A stretch of 64,000 bases of DNA from Pistricoccus aurantiacus (GTDB lineage: Bacteria > Pseudomonadota > Gammaproteobacteria > Pseudomonadales > Halomonadaceae): the NCBI RefSeq assembly GCF_042682565.1, contig NZ_JBHUIC010000029.1; one strand, given 5' to 3'. The notes under the pieces were generated by a model, which worked only from the letters and a program-made list of their open reading frames with translations, did not search any database and was not told the DNA's origin. A program made the position numbers and the translations under genes. Below, piece by piece: positions 34,051 through 44,600 of the stretch (its first letter is position 1; every line of letters begins with the position of its first letter).

Positions 34051-35024
34051 CTCCCCTTCGCATGTCCTATCGCCAGCGAGGCGTCGGTCTGGTCGAACTG
34101 ATGATCTCTCTCGTGCTGGGACTGCTGGTTTCGGCGATGGCGATCCAGATGTTCCTGGGCTCCCGCTCCAGCCTCACCAACCAGGATGCCTTGGCCTACC
34201 TGCAGGAGTCCGCGCGCTACGTCAGCTATCGGCTGCAGCCCTTGATGCGCAATCTCGGTTACGCCGGCTGCGCCAACGTGGGAGAGGTCATCACGGCACC
34301 GGGGGTCGATACCCTCTACGATCTTCAGACGCCGCTCACGGCCAGGACGAAAAGTGTCGGGGGGTTGACCTACACGGAGTTGACCCTGGCCTACGCGGAC
34401 AAGGAGAGCGAAGCGCGTCTTGCCGGCGGTATGAGCTCCACCCAAGGCGATCTTGCTTTCCCCTCGGGGGAGCTTGATGTCTTTCTCGATGAAGATCGCA
34501 GCATTATCGAATTCACGGCGCTGATCAACGACTGCAAGACCGCGGATATCTTCACTTTCGACAAGACCCAGACCGTCAGCGGCGACAGTCTCGCTTCTGA
34601 AAATTCACCCAGTCGCGTCTATGGCAATGCAGGGTCCGCCATCAGTTACGTCTACCCGGTCAAGGCCTGGCGGCTGCTGCTCGACAAGCCTCAAGGCAGC
34701 AAGAGCCATGTGCTTCTGCTCGATCGCATCGGCACGGTGAATGATTTCGACCCCGCGCCGGTGACCCTGGTCGATGGCGTGGCGGGGTTCCGCGTGACCT
34801 TCGGCGTCGACACAAACGGCGATGGCAGCATCGACCGTCTGGACGCCACCCCGACGGAAATGGACAACAACGGTTGGTGGCAGGCGCTGCGGCGCCTCGA
34901 TATCGCCCTGACCCTGCAAACCGAACCCGGCATCGTGCCTGGCGGCGACAATGACGGTCGCCTGCGGCGCACCTTCCACATGTCCTTTACCCCGCGCAAC
35001 CTGCAGTTGAGGGGAGAATCATGA
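34047..35024 (+). CDS. Type IV pilus minor pseudopilin PilW (array B)
   Basis: A protein of 325 aa. The short leader MTPLRMSYRQRG is followed by VGLVELMISLVLGLLVSAMA, the PilW helix with Glu +5. A typical LQESARYVSYRLQPLMRNLGYAGCA segment follows. The C-terminal domain is beta-rich and holds DTNGDGSIDRLDATPTEM, a calcium-binding-like loop. Start and stop both overlap neighbours by 4 bp. It is homologous to, but longer than, the array-A copy. It is more similar in layout to the array-C PilW, which also carries VDTSGDGQVNSYVP. Confidence 0.88.
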   Translation: MTPLRMSYRQRGVGLVELMISLVLGLLVSAMAIQMFLGSRSSLTNQDALAYLQESARYVSYRLQPLMRNLGYAGCANVGEVITAPGVDTLYDLQTPLTARTKSVGGLTYTELTLAYADKESEARLAGGMSSTQGDLAFPSGELDVFLDEDRSIIEFTALINDCKTADIFTFDKTQTVSGDSLASENSPSRVYGNAGSAISYVYPVKAWRLLLDKPQGSKSHVLLLDRIGTVNDFDPAPVTLVDGVAGFRVTFGVDTNGDGSIDRLDATPTEMDNNGWWQALRRLDIALTLQTEPGIVPGGDNDGRLRRTFHMSFTPRNLQLRGES

Positions 35025-35560
35025 AGTCCTCGCCGACAAGAGCGCCGGTCGACAAGCGTCAGAACGGCGCCGCCCTGTTGCTGGTGTTGATATTGCTGGT
35101 TCTGGTGGGAATGATCGCGGTTTCCGGCGCCGAGGATTCCCAGCTTCAGATGCGCATGAGCGCCAACAGCCAGGCCTATGAACAGGCCTATTACAACGCG
35201 GAAACCCTGCTGACCCTGGCGGAAAAGAAGCTGCAGGACGGCGATTATCCGCTGACGAACTTCAACAACGAAGACGGTCTTTTCCTGCTCGACAACGGCA
35301 CCGCCTCGGTGTTGACGTCCTCAGCTTCCCTCGACGTCGTTCTGGAGAATCAGGGCATCGTCGCTACCGGTGGTGGAGGAAACGCTCGAGGTTTCTACCT
35401 GATCGAGTATCTCGGCAAGGTAGGAGCGGCTGCCCTCAACCCCACCAATGAAGGCAATGCATTGGCGCCGCGACTCGATGCCTTTCGCATCACCGCCCTG
35501 GGCCAGGCGGGGACGAACGACAAGGCCTGGGCGGTAGTACAGAGCGAACTTCGTCTTTAG
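35021..35560 (+). CDS. Type IV pilus minor pseudopilin PilX (array B)
   Basis: A protein of 179 aa with the PilX-type N-terminus: RQNGAALLLVLILLVLVGMIAV after a 16-residue basic leader, then the family stretch MRMSANSQAYEQAYYNAETLL. The hydrophobic helix and small beta domain fit the minor pilin fold. It overlaps pilW by 4 bp. A 37 bp gap leads to the pilE gene of this array, which differs from array A where pilY1 follows pilX directly. Confidence 0.86.
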   Translation: MKSSPTRAPVDKRQNGAALLLVLILLVLVGMIAVSGAEDSQLQMRMSANSQAYEQAYYNAETLLTLAEKKLQDGDYPLTNFNNEDGLFLLDNGTASVLTSSASLDVVLENQGIVATGGGGNARGFYLIEYLGKVGAAALNPTNEGNALAPRLDAFRITALGQAGTNDKAWAVVQSELRL

Positions 35561-35597
35561 CTGGACGCACAATAATCACCATTTTCGGGAGCATGGC

Positions 35598-36053
35598 ATG
35601 CGCAAGAGAACAGGCGGCTTCACCTTGATCGAGGTGATGATCACCGTGGCCATCATCGCCATCGTCGCGGCGATCGCCTATCCAAGCTATCAATCCCACG
35701 TGCAGCGCACGAGGCGGGGCGATGCGATCTCGAGCCTGCTCGAGCTGGCCCAGGCTCAGGAGCGATTCATGACCCGCTGCGGCCACTATGCGACCCGAAT
35801 CGATGGCACCGCCAGCTGCAACGACAGCGCGGAAGGCCTAGGTAAAAGCACTCTCAGTAACGAAGGTTTCTATCAGCTGAGTTTCGCCGCTGCCGGTGCG
35901 GCAAGTTACACCCTCAAGGCAGTACCGCGCGGCGTGCAGGCGAGCGATACCGAGTGTGCGGCATTAACCCTTAATCAACTGGGTGAGCGTCGCGCCGAAA
36001 GTAAAAAGGACGCGGATGGTAACGCAGCGAATACCAGCAAGGCCTGCTGGTAA
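35598..36053 (+). CDS. Type IV pilin-like minor pilin PilE (array B)
   Basis: A protein of 151 aa: leader MRKRTGG, then FTLIEVMITVAIIAIVAAIA, the perfect prepilin site. The C-terminal disulfide pair appears in CAALTLNQLGERRA and ACW. GGGAGCATGGC precedes the ATG. Its order here, before rather than after pilY1, differs from array A. The closest counterpart is the array-A PilE, with the same helix and Cys layout. Confidence 0.9.
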   Translation: MRKRTGGFTLIEVMITVAIIAIVAAIAYPSYQSHVQRTRRGDAISSLLELAQAQERFMTRCGHYATRIDGTASCNDSAEGLGKSTLSNEGFYQLSFAAAGAASYTLKAVPRGVQASDTECAALTLNQLGERRAESKKDADGNAANTSKACW

Positions 36054-36064
36054 AGGAATATTCT

Positions 36065-39000
36065 ATGATGCGTTATATGATCGCTTTTATCGTTATGGTT
36101 CTAAGCCTGAATGCTTTCGGTGCGCCGGGAGAGATTGCCCAGTCACCGGTGATCGACTCCTCTGCAGTAAAGCCCAATATTATGTTGATTCTGGATGACT
36201 CCGGAAGTATGAGTTGGGAAGATACGCTAAACAAAGGTGTCGAAAAATTAAGGATACATGAAGATCTAGAACTTAAGCCGACTTCTTCTTATGTAGAAGG
36301 GTTTAATATTTATAGTTTTCATTCAAACAAGTGGGTGGTTAATCAGGTGAGCGGTCCTGTTGAATTAAATAAAAAAACAGTAAAAAAAGAACAGGTAAAT
36401 GCTTATATGAAATTGGCCACGTGTCCTGGATTTAATGTTCTCGCCTATAATGAAAATAAAATTTATACGATACCATCAGGACGTAGTAAACCGACTGCGG
36501 CAGATATTGACAAGCTTTCCAATCTTTTTTATTACCACTGGAAAGATGAAGATGCTGATAACAAGTACGATGTGGGTGAGTGCGGTTTAAAATGGCGACC
36601 GGACGACGACGATGATGAATGGAATTTTGATTTTTATAACAGCTATTTTAAAGAGATCGAGAATCTGAGCCAGGCGGATCAGGCTAATTATGCCAGATGG
36701 TTTTACCATCATCGAGATAGAATGAAAGTAGCGCAGTCTGCCTTGTCAAAAGTTGTTTCCTTCGGTAGCGCACGCATAGGATTTAATACACTTCATAAGC
36801 GCAATGAACAAATTGTCGAGGATGTTGAAAAAAATAATCATCGGAAAAACGTCATTGATTCTATTTTTGCAGTTAGTACTCAAGGTGGAACTCCATTGCG
36901 TAGTACGCTCAAGCGTGTCGGTGAGTATTTCAAGGGTACTGATTCACCGATTTTATCAGCAGAAGAAGGTGGCATGTGTCAGCAAAACTTTGCCATATTG
37001 ATGAGTGACGGTTATTGGAATGGATCAAATCCGGGCGCTGGTAACCAGGATGGAATCGTCAACGGATTGGTGCGTAAAAGCGATAGTGATATCTATAGTA
37101 ATACGCTGGCCGATGTGGCAATGAAATATTATAAAGAGGATCTAAAAGGAAATCTCGATAATTTGGTGCCTATTATACCGGGAGTCGATGAAAATACGGC
37201 TCAGCATCTGGTAACTTATACGGTAAGCTTCGGCGTCGATGGCGAGCTAACAGAAAATCCTGCCGAATCCGATAATGATTTTGAATGGCCAGAACCTGTA
37301 AAAAATACCTTAACCACTATAGACGATATGCGCCACGCAGCCTGGAATTCTCGGGGACAGTTTTTGAGTGCGGCGGATCCCGATGCTCTAAATATAGCGT
37401 TAAATAGTATCATTCAGAATATCAGTGCACGCTCGACCAGTACGTCGAGTTTGGAAGTCGTCGGTAAAGAGTCAAGTGGCGACAATGTCATGATTCAGAC
37501 GACATACGATCCTACGAATTGGAAGGGAGATGTTATTGCACGCTCGCTCAATAAAAATGATAGTGTTAGCGACATTGAATGGACCTTTTCTCAGTGGTTG
37601 AAGAGTTTGGAAAATCGTTATTTGAAACGTCGTATATTGACAATCAATCCTTTGGCTGTTTCTGATAAAGCTTTTGCTTTTTCCACGAGCAATATCGACA
37701 AGATGAGTACCATTCAACAGCAAGATCTCGCGAGGTTGAGTCGAAGTACCAATGGGGGGCTGATCGATTACTTGAAAGGCGATGCACAATACGAGGGGAG
37801 CAAGTTCCGTGCCCGTAACGGCCATTATCTAGGCGATATCGTCGGCTCCTATCCAACGACCGTCGGGACGCCGGTAGCCAACTATCCAGCGTCCATCGCA
37901 TCCACCGCTTATTCCACGTTTCGAGCGGCTTATAAGAACCGTTCCGGCATGGTCTATGTGGGCGCCAACGACGGCATGCTGCATGCCATCGATCTGGGAA
38001 GCGGCGCGGAAAAGTTCGCTTTTATGCCTCACGGGATCTTCAGTGCTGCTCCCGGTGAAGGCGTGCGTCAATTAGCCAAGAAAGACTACGTGCATCGTTT
38101 CTATGTCAACGCCACGCCGACGGCGCGAGATGCCTTTGTTCAGTTTCCCGGTGAGGAAGCAAAAAGCTGGCATACGCTGCTGACGGGAGGCCTGGGCGCC
38201 GGTGGCAAATCTGTCTATCTGCTGGATATCACCGATCCGGATAGCTTCGCTACCGCGTCCCCCGGGGATATCGTCAAGTGGGAGTTCTCTCACGACGATC
38301 TCGGTTACAGCTTCAGCGAGGTGCAGATCGCCAAGCTGAACGACGGCCGCTGGTACGCGATCTTCGGTAACAGCTACAACGCGGATAGCGACGGCCACGC
38401 CAAACTGTTTGTCGTCGATATCGAGAACCCGGAGGATTTTGTTCTGCTGGATACCGGCATCGGCAGTATCGGTGACGACAATGGTCTGTCCAGTCCGGAG
38501 ATCGCCGATGTTGACGGCGATGGTGTCGTCGACTGGGTTTATGCGGGGGATCTGCACGGCAATCTCTGGACTTTCGATCTGACCCGCTTCAACGGTCAGG
38601 CTTCATCTGCGGTGACCAGGCGGCTCTTTCAGTCCTGCGCCGCCGAGCTGGTGTCCGGCGAATGCCCGCTCGCCTCTCGCCAGCCGATCACCACTAAGCC
38701 CGCTCTGGCGCGCAACCCGCGCTTCGCCGCCAGCAAGGCTCACCCCAACGTCAATGTGTTCTGGGGCACCGGTCAGTTGCTTGCCACCATCGACAAGCAG
38801 GACACAAGTCAGCAGACCTTCTATAGCGTGCTGCATCGCGGAGACGGCCTGCGCCGCTATCGCAGCGATCTGGTCGGTCATGTGTTCACGGGCATCGGCG
38901 ACAAGAACGATGCTCGCACCGTCAACGGCCAGCGAGTCAATTACACGGATGCGGGCAGCGAAGGCGGCGTCAAGTTCGGCTGGTATCTGCCCCTGCATGA

Positions 39001-39403
39001 CGCGGGTGAGCGCTTGATCCAGACGCCCTCGATTCGCGGCGATCTGGTGGCATTCAATACCACGGTGCCCGTAGATGGCGGCAATCCTTGCGTCGCCAAG
39101 GCCCAGGGCTGGATCAATGCGTTGAACCTGCTGGACGGGCTGACGCCTCAGCGGGTGGGTGGCAACAACCAGGTCTTTGATTACAACAAAGATGGCACCG
39201 TCGACAGCCAGGACAAGATCGGTGAAAGCACGGTGCTGGCGATCAAGGTGGACGGTGAGCCGACGGCGCCAAAATTCAGCGGCAATACCCAACATGTCGG
39301 ACTAGGCGCTTCGCAAAGCACCCCCGGCGGCGTTCAGTCGCTCCTGATGAACTTCGGCGACGGCCAGCGCGCTGGACGCAGCGCCTGGTTTCAGCTGCGG
39401 TGA
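36065..39403 (+). CDS. PilY1-like tip adhesin with VWA domain (array B), mosaic gene
   Basis: A protein of 1112 aa, exported: signal peptide MMRYMIAFIVMVLSLNAFGA. A von Willebrand A-like domain opens with the metal-ion site DDSGS at 44-48 and continues to LMSDGYW near residue 320. The C-terminal half is the PilY1 propeller with MVYVGANDGMLHAIDL, DVDGDGVVDWVYAGDLHGN, and the EF-like DYNKDGTVDSQDK near the end. The 5' half (about 36060-37830) is strikingly AT-rich: in 36361-36420 only 15 of 60 bases are G or C, against 35 of 60 at 38161-38220. This suggests the N-terminal half was acquired by recombination. Signal peptide and propeller are intact. Confidence 0.9.
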   Translation: MMRYMIAFIVMVLSLNAFGAPGEIAQSPVIDSSAVKPNIMLILDDSGSMSWEDTLNKGVEKLRIHEDLELKPTSSYVEGFNIYSFHSNKWVVNQVSGPVELNKKTVKKEQVNAYMKLATCPGFNVLAYNENKIYTIPSGRSKPTAADIDKLSNLFYYHWKDEDADNKYDVGECGLKWRPDDDDDEWNFDFYNSYFKEIENLSQADQANYARWFYHHRDRMKVAQSALSKVVSFGSARIGFNTLHKRNEQIVEDVEKNNHRKNVIDSIFAVSTQGGTPLRSTLKRVGEYFKGTDSPILSAEEGGMCQQNFAILMSDGYWNGSNPGAGNQDGIVNGLVRKSDSDIYSNTLADVAMKYYKEDLKGNLDNLVPIIPGVDENTAQHLVTYTVSFGVDGELTENPAESDNDFEWPEPVKNTLTTIDDMRHAAWNSRGQFLSAADPDALNIALNSIIQNISARSTSTSSLEVVGKESSGDNVMIQTTYDPTNWKGDVIARSLNKNDSVSDIEWTFSQWLKSLENRYLKRRILTINPLAVSDKAFAFSTSNIDKMSTIQQQDLARLSRSTNGGLIDYLKGDAQYEGSKFRARNGHYLGDIVGSYPTTVGTPVANYPASIASTAYSTFRAAYKNRSGMVYVGANDGMLHAIDLGSGAEKFAFMPHGIFSAAPGEGVRQLAKKDYVHRFYVNATPTARDAFVQFPGEEAKSWHTLLTGGLGAGGKSVYLLDITDPDSFATASPGDIVKWEFSHDDLGYSFSEVQIAKLNDGRWYAIFGNSYNADSDGHAKLFVVDIENPEDFVLLDTGIGSIGDDNGLSSPEIADVDGDGVVDWVYAGDLHGNLWTFDLTRFNGQASSAVTRRLFQSCAAELVSGECPLASRQPITTKPALARNPRFAASKAHPNVNVFWGTGQLLATIDKQDTSQQTFYSVLHRGDGLRRYRSDLVGHVFTGIGDKNDARTVNGQRVNYTDAGSEGGVKFGWYLPLHDAGERLIQTPSIRGDLVAFNTTVPVDGGNPCVAKAQGWINALNLLDGLTPQRVGGNNQVFDYNKDGTVDSQDKIGESTVLAIKVDGEPTAPKFSGNTQHVGLGASQSTPGGVQSLLMNFGDGQRAGRSAWFQLR

Positions 39404-39474
39404 AGAAATTCTGGCCAGGGCCGATAACTGTAATATATAGTTACTTAAATACACAAATTTATTACAGGTTATCC

Positions 39475-39945
39475 ATGTACCGACTGTCCGCCGGGGAACG
39501 CCACCCTGCAGGAACGATGCCTGCAACGACCGCTTCTCGCCAGCGGGGGTTGGGTCTGATCGAGGTGCTGATCGCCATACTGGTGCTTTCCGTGGGGTTA
39601 CTCGGTCTCGCCGGTATGCAGGGCCGCTCCCTGGCCAAGAACCATAGCGCTTATCTACGTAGTCAGGCGATCACCTTGAGTCACGAAATCGGTGAAAGAA
39701 TGCGGGTCAATCGCCAGGCGGCGCTGAATGGGGATTACGACCTGGCGCTGGACGCCGAGGCGCCCGGGAACAATAGCCTGGCGGACAAGGATGTCAGCGG
39801 CTGGCTGGCGGCGCTGCAGGCGACGCTACCTGCCGGAGACGGGAGTCTTTCCCATAGCGGCAATTCCTTTACCGTCACGGTGCAGTGGGACGACAGCCGC
39901 GGCGCGGAGGATCTGATGCAGTTCGTGACGGTGGTCGAACTATGA
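39475..39945 (+). CDS. Type IV pilus minor pseudopilin PilV (array C)
   Basis: A protein of 156 aa beginning at ATG 39475; the prepilin site is QRG then LGLIEVLIAILVLSVGLLGLAG, a PilV-type helix. A second ATG at 39517 would give an 11-residue leader, but its ribosome-binding site is too close; the first has AGG 6 bp upstream. The stop overlaps pilW by ATGA. The 71 bp gap before the gene (39404-39474) is AT-rich, with a dyad-like TAACT/AGTTA around 39423-39441, and may contain a promoter for array C. Confidence 0.85.
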   Translation: MYRLSAGERHPAGTMPATTASRQRGLGLIEVLIAILVLSVGLLGLAGMQGRSLAKNHSAYLRSQAITLSHEIGERMRVNRQAALNGDYDLALDAEAPGNNSLADKDVSGWLAALQATLPAGDGSLSHSGNSFTVTVQWDDSRGAEDLMQFVTVVEL

Positions 39946-41015
39946 AAACCCGCAGTTGGACCAAGCGCGGCCTGACAGCGAAAGCTTCCTCTCAGCGGGG
40001 CATGTCGCTGATCGAACTGATGATTTCCCTGGTGCTGGGGCTTCTGGTGACCGCGGCGGTGTATCAGATCTACAGCGCCAATCAGCGTTCCAGCCGCATG
40101 CAGGATGCGCTTTCCCAAGTGCAGGAAAACGGCCGCTTCGCGCTGGAAACCCTTGGCCGCGACGCTCGCCAGAGCGGTTACCGCGGCGGCTGCGCCAACG
40201 ATAGCCCGTTGACCAATCATCTGGATAGTAGCGCGGCCGGCTACGAGGCGGAATTGTTCGAACTTCAGGCCGGGTTGAAGGGCTGGGACGATAGCGGCGG
40301 AACCTACGAGTCGGATCTTAAGAATTACGTCACCGGCACCGACGTGGTGCTGATCAAGCATTTCGCTACCCCAGCCGGGACGACACTCAACGGCTTGCCG
40401 GGCATCAATAGCGATACCATCACGGTGGACGACACCAGCGGCGTGCCGAAGGGGGCGATTCTGGTGGTTGCCGATGCGCTAGGCTGCGATGTCTTCCAGA
40501 ACACCGACAAGGCGGATACCACCCATTTCGATCGTAGCGCTAACGCCGGGGTCTCGCCGGGCAATCAGGCGTCCGCCTCGAGCCCCTTGAGCAAGTCTTA
40601 CGACGCGAACGCTCAGATCATGCGCTTTGAAAGCTCGCTCTATTACCTGGGCAAGAGCACCGCCGACGACGGCGCCAACGCGCTGCGCCGACGCAGCTAT
40701 TCCAATGGCGCTATTGCTCAGGACGAGGAACTGATCACCGGCATCGTCGACATGCAGATACGCTACGGCGTCGATACCAGCGGCGATGGTCAGGTCAACA
40801 GTTACGTGCCGGCGGATAGCGGCCACATCGACCCGGATTGGCGTAACGTGCTGGCGATCAGCTTTCATCTGCTGTTGCGGGACGAGGCTCCCAATATTCT
40901 GCTGCTGCCCGCTTCCCTGAGTTTCGCCAATGGCACCTTCAACGCCGCATCGAACGATTTGCGTCTCTACCAGGCCTTTACCACCACCGTGGGCATTCGC
41001 AATCGCCTGCGCTGA
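39942..41015 (+). CDS. Type IV pilus minor pseudopilin PilW (array C)
   Basis: A protein of 357 aa. The prepilin site is QRG followed by MSLIELMISLVLGLLVTAAV with Glu +5, after a leader of about 20 residues. Conserved RFALETLGRDARQSGYRGGCA follows. The long C-terminal domain holds VDTSGDGQVNSYVPADSG, a calcium-loop-like motif similar to the array-B copy. The ATG overlaps the pilV stop (ATGA). A homologue of the PilW of arrays A and B, longest of the three. Confidence 0.88.
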   Translation: MKTRSWTKRGLTAKASSQRGMSLIELMISLVLGLLVTAAVYQIYSANQRSSRMQDALSQVQENGRFALETLGRDARQSGYRGGCANDSPLTNHLDSSAAGYEAELFELQAGLKGWDDSGGTYESDLKNYVTGTDVVLIKHFATPAGTTLNGLPGINSDTITVDDTSGVPKGAILVVADALGCDVFQNTDKADTTHFDRSANAGVSPGNQASASSPLSKSYDANAQIMRFESSLYYLGKSTADDGANALRRRSYSNGAIAQDEELITGIVDMQIRYGVDTSGDGQVNSYVPADSGHIDPDWRNVLAISFHLLLRDEAPNILLLPASLSFANGTFNAASNDLRLYQAFTTTVGIRNRLR

Positions 41016-41020
41016 TCGTC

Positions 41021-41557
41021 ATGGGAAACGTCATGCCGCCACGTCACAAGTCATTCAGCATTCTCGAGAGTCATCCTCATCCGCACCGACATTCCCAGGC
41101 CGGCGCCGCCCTGGTGGTCGGCCTGATCTTTCTGATGCTGATGACGATGCTTGGGCTTTCCGCCATGCAGTCCACCGTTCTGCAAGAGCGCATGGCCGGC
41201 AATCTTCGGGATCACGAGATGGCCTTTCAGGCGGCGGAGGCGGCCTTGCGCAAAGGCGAAGGGGAGCTTATCGCAAGCCCTGCCATCAGCAGCAGCCAAC
41301 GCCTGACGGAAGCGCTCGGGAAACCGCTGGATCAATGGGCGGGAAGCGATGATGTGGGCAGCACTACCCATGTCATGCCTGGCGCCGCCGGCGTTGCCGC
41401 GAATCCGCTCTTTTATGTCGGCCCGCCGATACAGGTGCGCATCGGCGTCGAGACACCGCCGGTCTATCAACAGGTTTATACGGTGACCGCGCGCGGTGTG
41501 GGGGGCAGGCCCACCAGCGTGGTCATCCTGCAGTCGCTGATCAAGCCGGTGCAATAG
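41021..41557 (+). CDS. Type IV pilus minor pseudopilin PilX (array C)
   Basis: A protein of 178 aa with a long histidine-rich leader (HPHPHRHSQAG) before the helix AALVVGLIFLMLMTMLGLSAM. The PilX pattern RMAGNLRDHEMAFQAAEAALRKGE is clear. It lies 5 bp after pilW. An internal in-frame ATG four codons later is possible. The His cluster in the leader would be removed on maturation. Homologue of the PilX genes of arrays A and B; it precedes pilY1 by 67 bp. Confidence 0.86.
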   Translation: MGNVMPPRHKSFSILESHPHPHRHSQAGAALVVGLIFLMLMTMLGLSAMQSTVLQERMAGNLRDHEMAFQAAEAALRKGEGELIASPAISSSQRLTEALGKPLDQWAGSDDVGSTTHVMPGAAGVAANPLFYVGPPIQVRIGVETPPVYQQVYTVTARGVGGRPTSVVILQSLIKPVQ

Positions 41558-41624
41558 GGCCGCCAGGCGACCACCTTGGCAAAACCATGACGAAACCAGA
41601 ATCCAGCCACGCTGAGGGCAAATC

Positions 41625-44600
41625 ATGCTGACGAAAAACAAGAAGGCCTCGCTCCCGCTAGTGATGCTGGTGATGGTCGCTACGGCCCGGGCGGATATCG
41701 AGCTGGCGGATACTCCACTGTTCCTGACCGGCAGCGCCGACCCCAACGTGATGTTCATTCTCGACGATTCCGGCTCCATGCAGCAGGAAGTGCTGACCGG
41801 AGAGAACTTTCCCGCCGGGCGCTTCGTCTATCCTTGGGAGCTTGCGGTCTATAACGCCTCGAGCAATAGCAGCCACCCCAACTGGGTGCCCAGTTTCGCG
41901 GATGACGAGGTCTATAATGCCTATACCCGTTCCGCCACCACCAACAGGCTCTACTACGACCCCGCCGTGACCTATCTGCCCTGGATAAACGCCGACGGCA
42001 CCCTGATGCTGGACGCAAGTCCTGCCGCCGCCTATCACAATCCCATGAAGCCGAGCAAAGGCACGCGCAATCTCACCGTCGAGAATACTCAGCGCGCCAG
42101 ATGGGCAACCTGTAGCGTGAGTAAGCCGGGTAATGTCGACAACTGTTCCAGAACCGGCGATGAAGAAAGAAGCTTCTGGCCGGCGGTCTATTTTCGTCAT
42201 ACGGGGGGCGAGAGTTATTCCAATTGGAGCGATTACGCCAAGGTGGAGATCCGATCAGGCAGAAGCTACAGCGGCGAAGGCCGCGAAGCGCGCAGCGACT
42301 GCGTCGATGGTACCTGCAGCTACGAACAGGAAATCCAGAATTTCGCCAACTGGTATACCTACTACCGCTCGCGGATTCTTGCGGCCCGAGCGGGCATCGG
42401 CAAGGCTTTCTCCACTCAGGGAGGCAACCTGCGCCTGGGTTTTGGCGCCCTCAATCAGGACAACAATGATATCGACGGGGTCTCCACCCGGACCATCATC
42501 AGCGGCGTGCGCAGCTTTCTGGGCAGCGATCGCCAGGCGTTCTTCGATCAGCTTTATGGTCACGATATTCCCTATTCCGATACGCCCTTGCGTCGGGCGC
42601 TGAAGGATGCGGGTGAGTACTATTCGCGCTCGGATGGCAAGGGCCCCTGGAGCGACACGCCGGGCACCGCCAGCAGCGAGGATCAACTGAGCTGTCGCGG
42701 CAGCTATACCATTCTGATGACCGACGGCTACTGGACCGGCTCGAGCCCTGGGGTGGGCAACGTGGATGGCAGCAGCGGCCCCGTGATCACCGGCCCAGAC
42801 GGGCAAAGCTTTCAGTACATTCCCGCCGAGCCGTTCAAGGATACGGTCGGAGACACCCTGGCGGATGTGGCCATGCACTACTGGAATCGGGATCTGAATT
42901 CCAGCTTGGCCAATCAGGTGCCGGTGGATGCGCAAAATCCCGCCTTCTGGCAGCACATGGTCACCTACGGCGTCGGGCTGGGAGTGCAAGGCAGCATCGA
43001 CGCCGATACCGTCAGGAAAGCGATGCAAACCGGCAATACGATCGATTGGCCCAATCCGAGCGATTCGGATTCCGCCAAGATCGACGATCTGCTGCATGCG
43101 GGAGTGAACGGCCGTGGCGGCTTCTTCAGCGCCGCTGACCCGGATACCTTCGCCGTGGAGCTTAAGGACATTCTGGAGAGCATCGTGGCGCGCACGGAAA
43201 CCTCCGCCTCCGCCGCGACCCTTAGCTCCGGCCGATTGAAGACGGATACCCTGCTGTATTCCGTGGGCTTTCGCAGCACGGACTGGTCCGGCAGTCTTCA
43301 GGGCTGGCAGCTCGATGAAACGGGCAATCCGAGTATCCTGGCCTGGGATGCGGAAACCCAATTGGCGGCACGTTCTTCCAGTGATCGTAGTATCTTTACC
43401 CGCGCTCAAGGGTCAGGCGTCAGTCTGGATTTCGCCAACCTGAGCGATGTGCAAAAGGAAGCCTTGAATCACGACGCCGACAATACCAAGGATAATCTGG
43501 GCGGCGAGCGACTGAACTGGTTGCGAGGCGACGATGCGGCTCACGGGAGCTTTCGTTCACGTCAGGTTTCCGGCCAGAAGCATCTGCTGGGAGATGTGGT
43601 CAACGCGGACGCCCAGCTGCTGGACAAGCGAGACTACGGCTATACCAGCCTGCCTGGCGCCGAAGGCGAAAACTATAGAAGTTTCCGCGAAACCAGCGCC
43701 TACCAAGGGCGCGCCAGGACCCTGTTCCTGGCCGCCAACGACGGCATGTTGCACGCATTTGACGCAGGGCAGGAAAGTGACGGCGGCAAGGAACTCTTCG
43801 CCTATTTGTCGGGAGAACTGCTGGAAGCGGAACCTGGTCGCGACCATGCGCCGCTTTCGCGGCTGATGGAGCCGAACTACGATCATCGCTATTTTCTCGA
43901 CGGCACGCCGACCCTGGGAGACGCCTATCTTGATCTGGACAGCGGTGGCGCGAAATGGCGCAGCGTGCTGGTGGGCACCATGGGGGCCGGCGGGCGCTCC
44001 GTCTTTGCCCTGGACGTCAGCGATCCGAAAAATTTCACCGCCGATGACGTACTCTGGGAGTTCAGGGACGCGGATCTGGGCGCTGGTGTGACCCGGGCGA
44101 AGATCGCTCGACTGGCGAACGGCACCTGGGCGGCGATCTTTGGCAACGGCTACAACAGCACGAGCCAACAGGCGACGTTGTTCGTGGTCGATCTCGCCAC
44201 CGGCAGCCTGATCGCCAAGATACCGACAGGAGTCGGCAGCGCCGCATCTCCTAACGGGCTTGCCAGCCCCGCCGTTACCGATTGGCCGCAGCTGGATTTG
44301 AATACCCATTACGTTTACGCCGGGGACCTGCTGGGTAATCTGTGGCGATTCGACCTGAGTGGCGATGTGAGTCAATGGACCGATGCGAGCCGGCGCAAAC
44401 TGCTTTTCTCCGCCAAGGATGGCAACGGTGATCCTCAGCCGATTACCGTGGCGCCACGGCTGGCGCCCAAGCCCAAATCACCTGGCAGCCTGATGGTGCT
44501 TTTCGGCACCGGCAGCTATTTCCGCGGGCAGGATGCGGAAAATGCTCAGGTACAGAGTCTGTACGGCATCGAAGACCGCAGCGAAGCCCTCGGCGACGCA

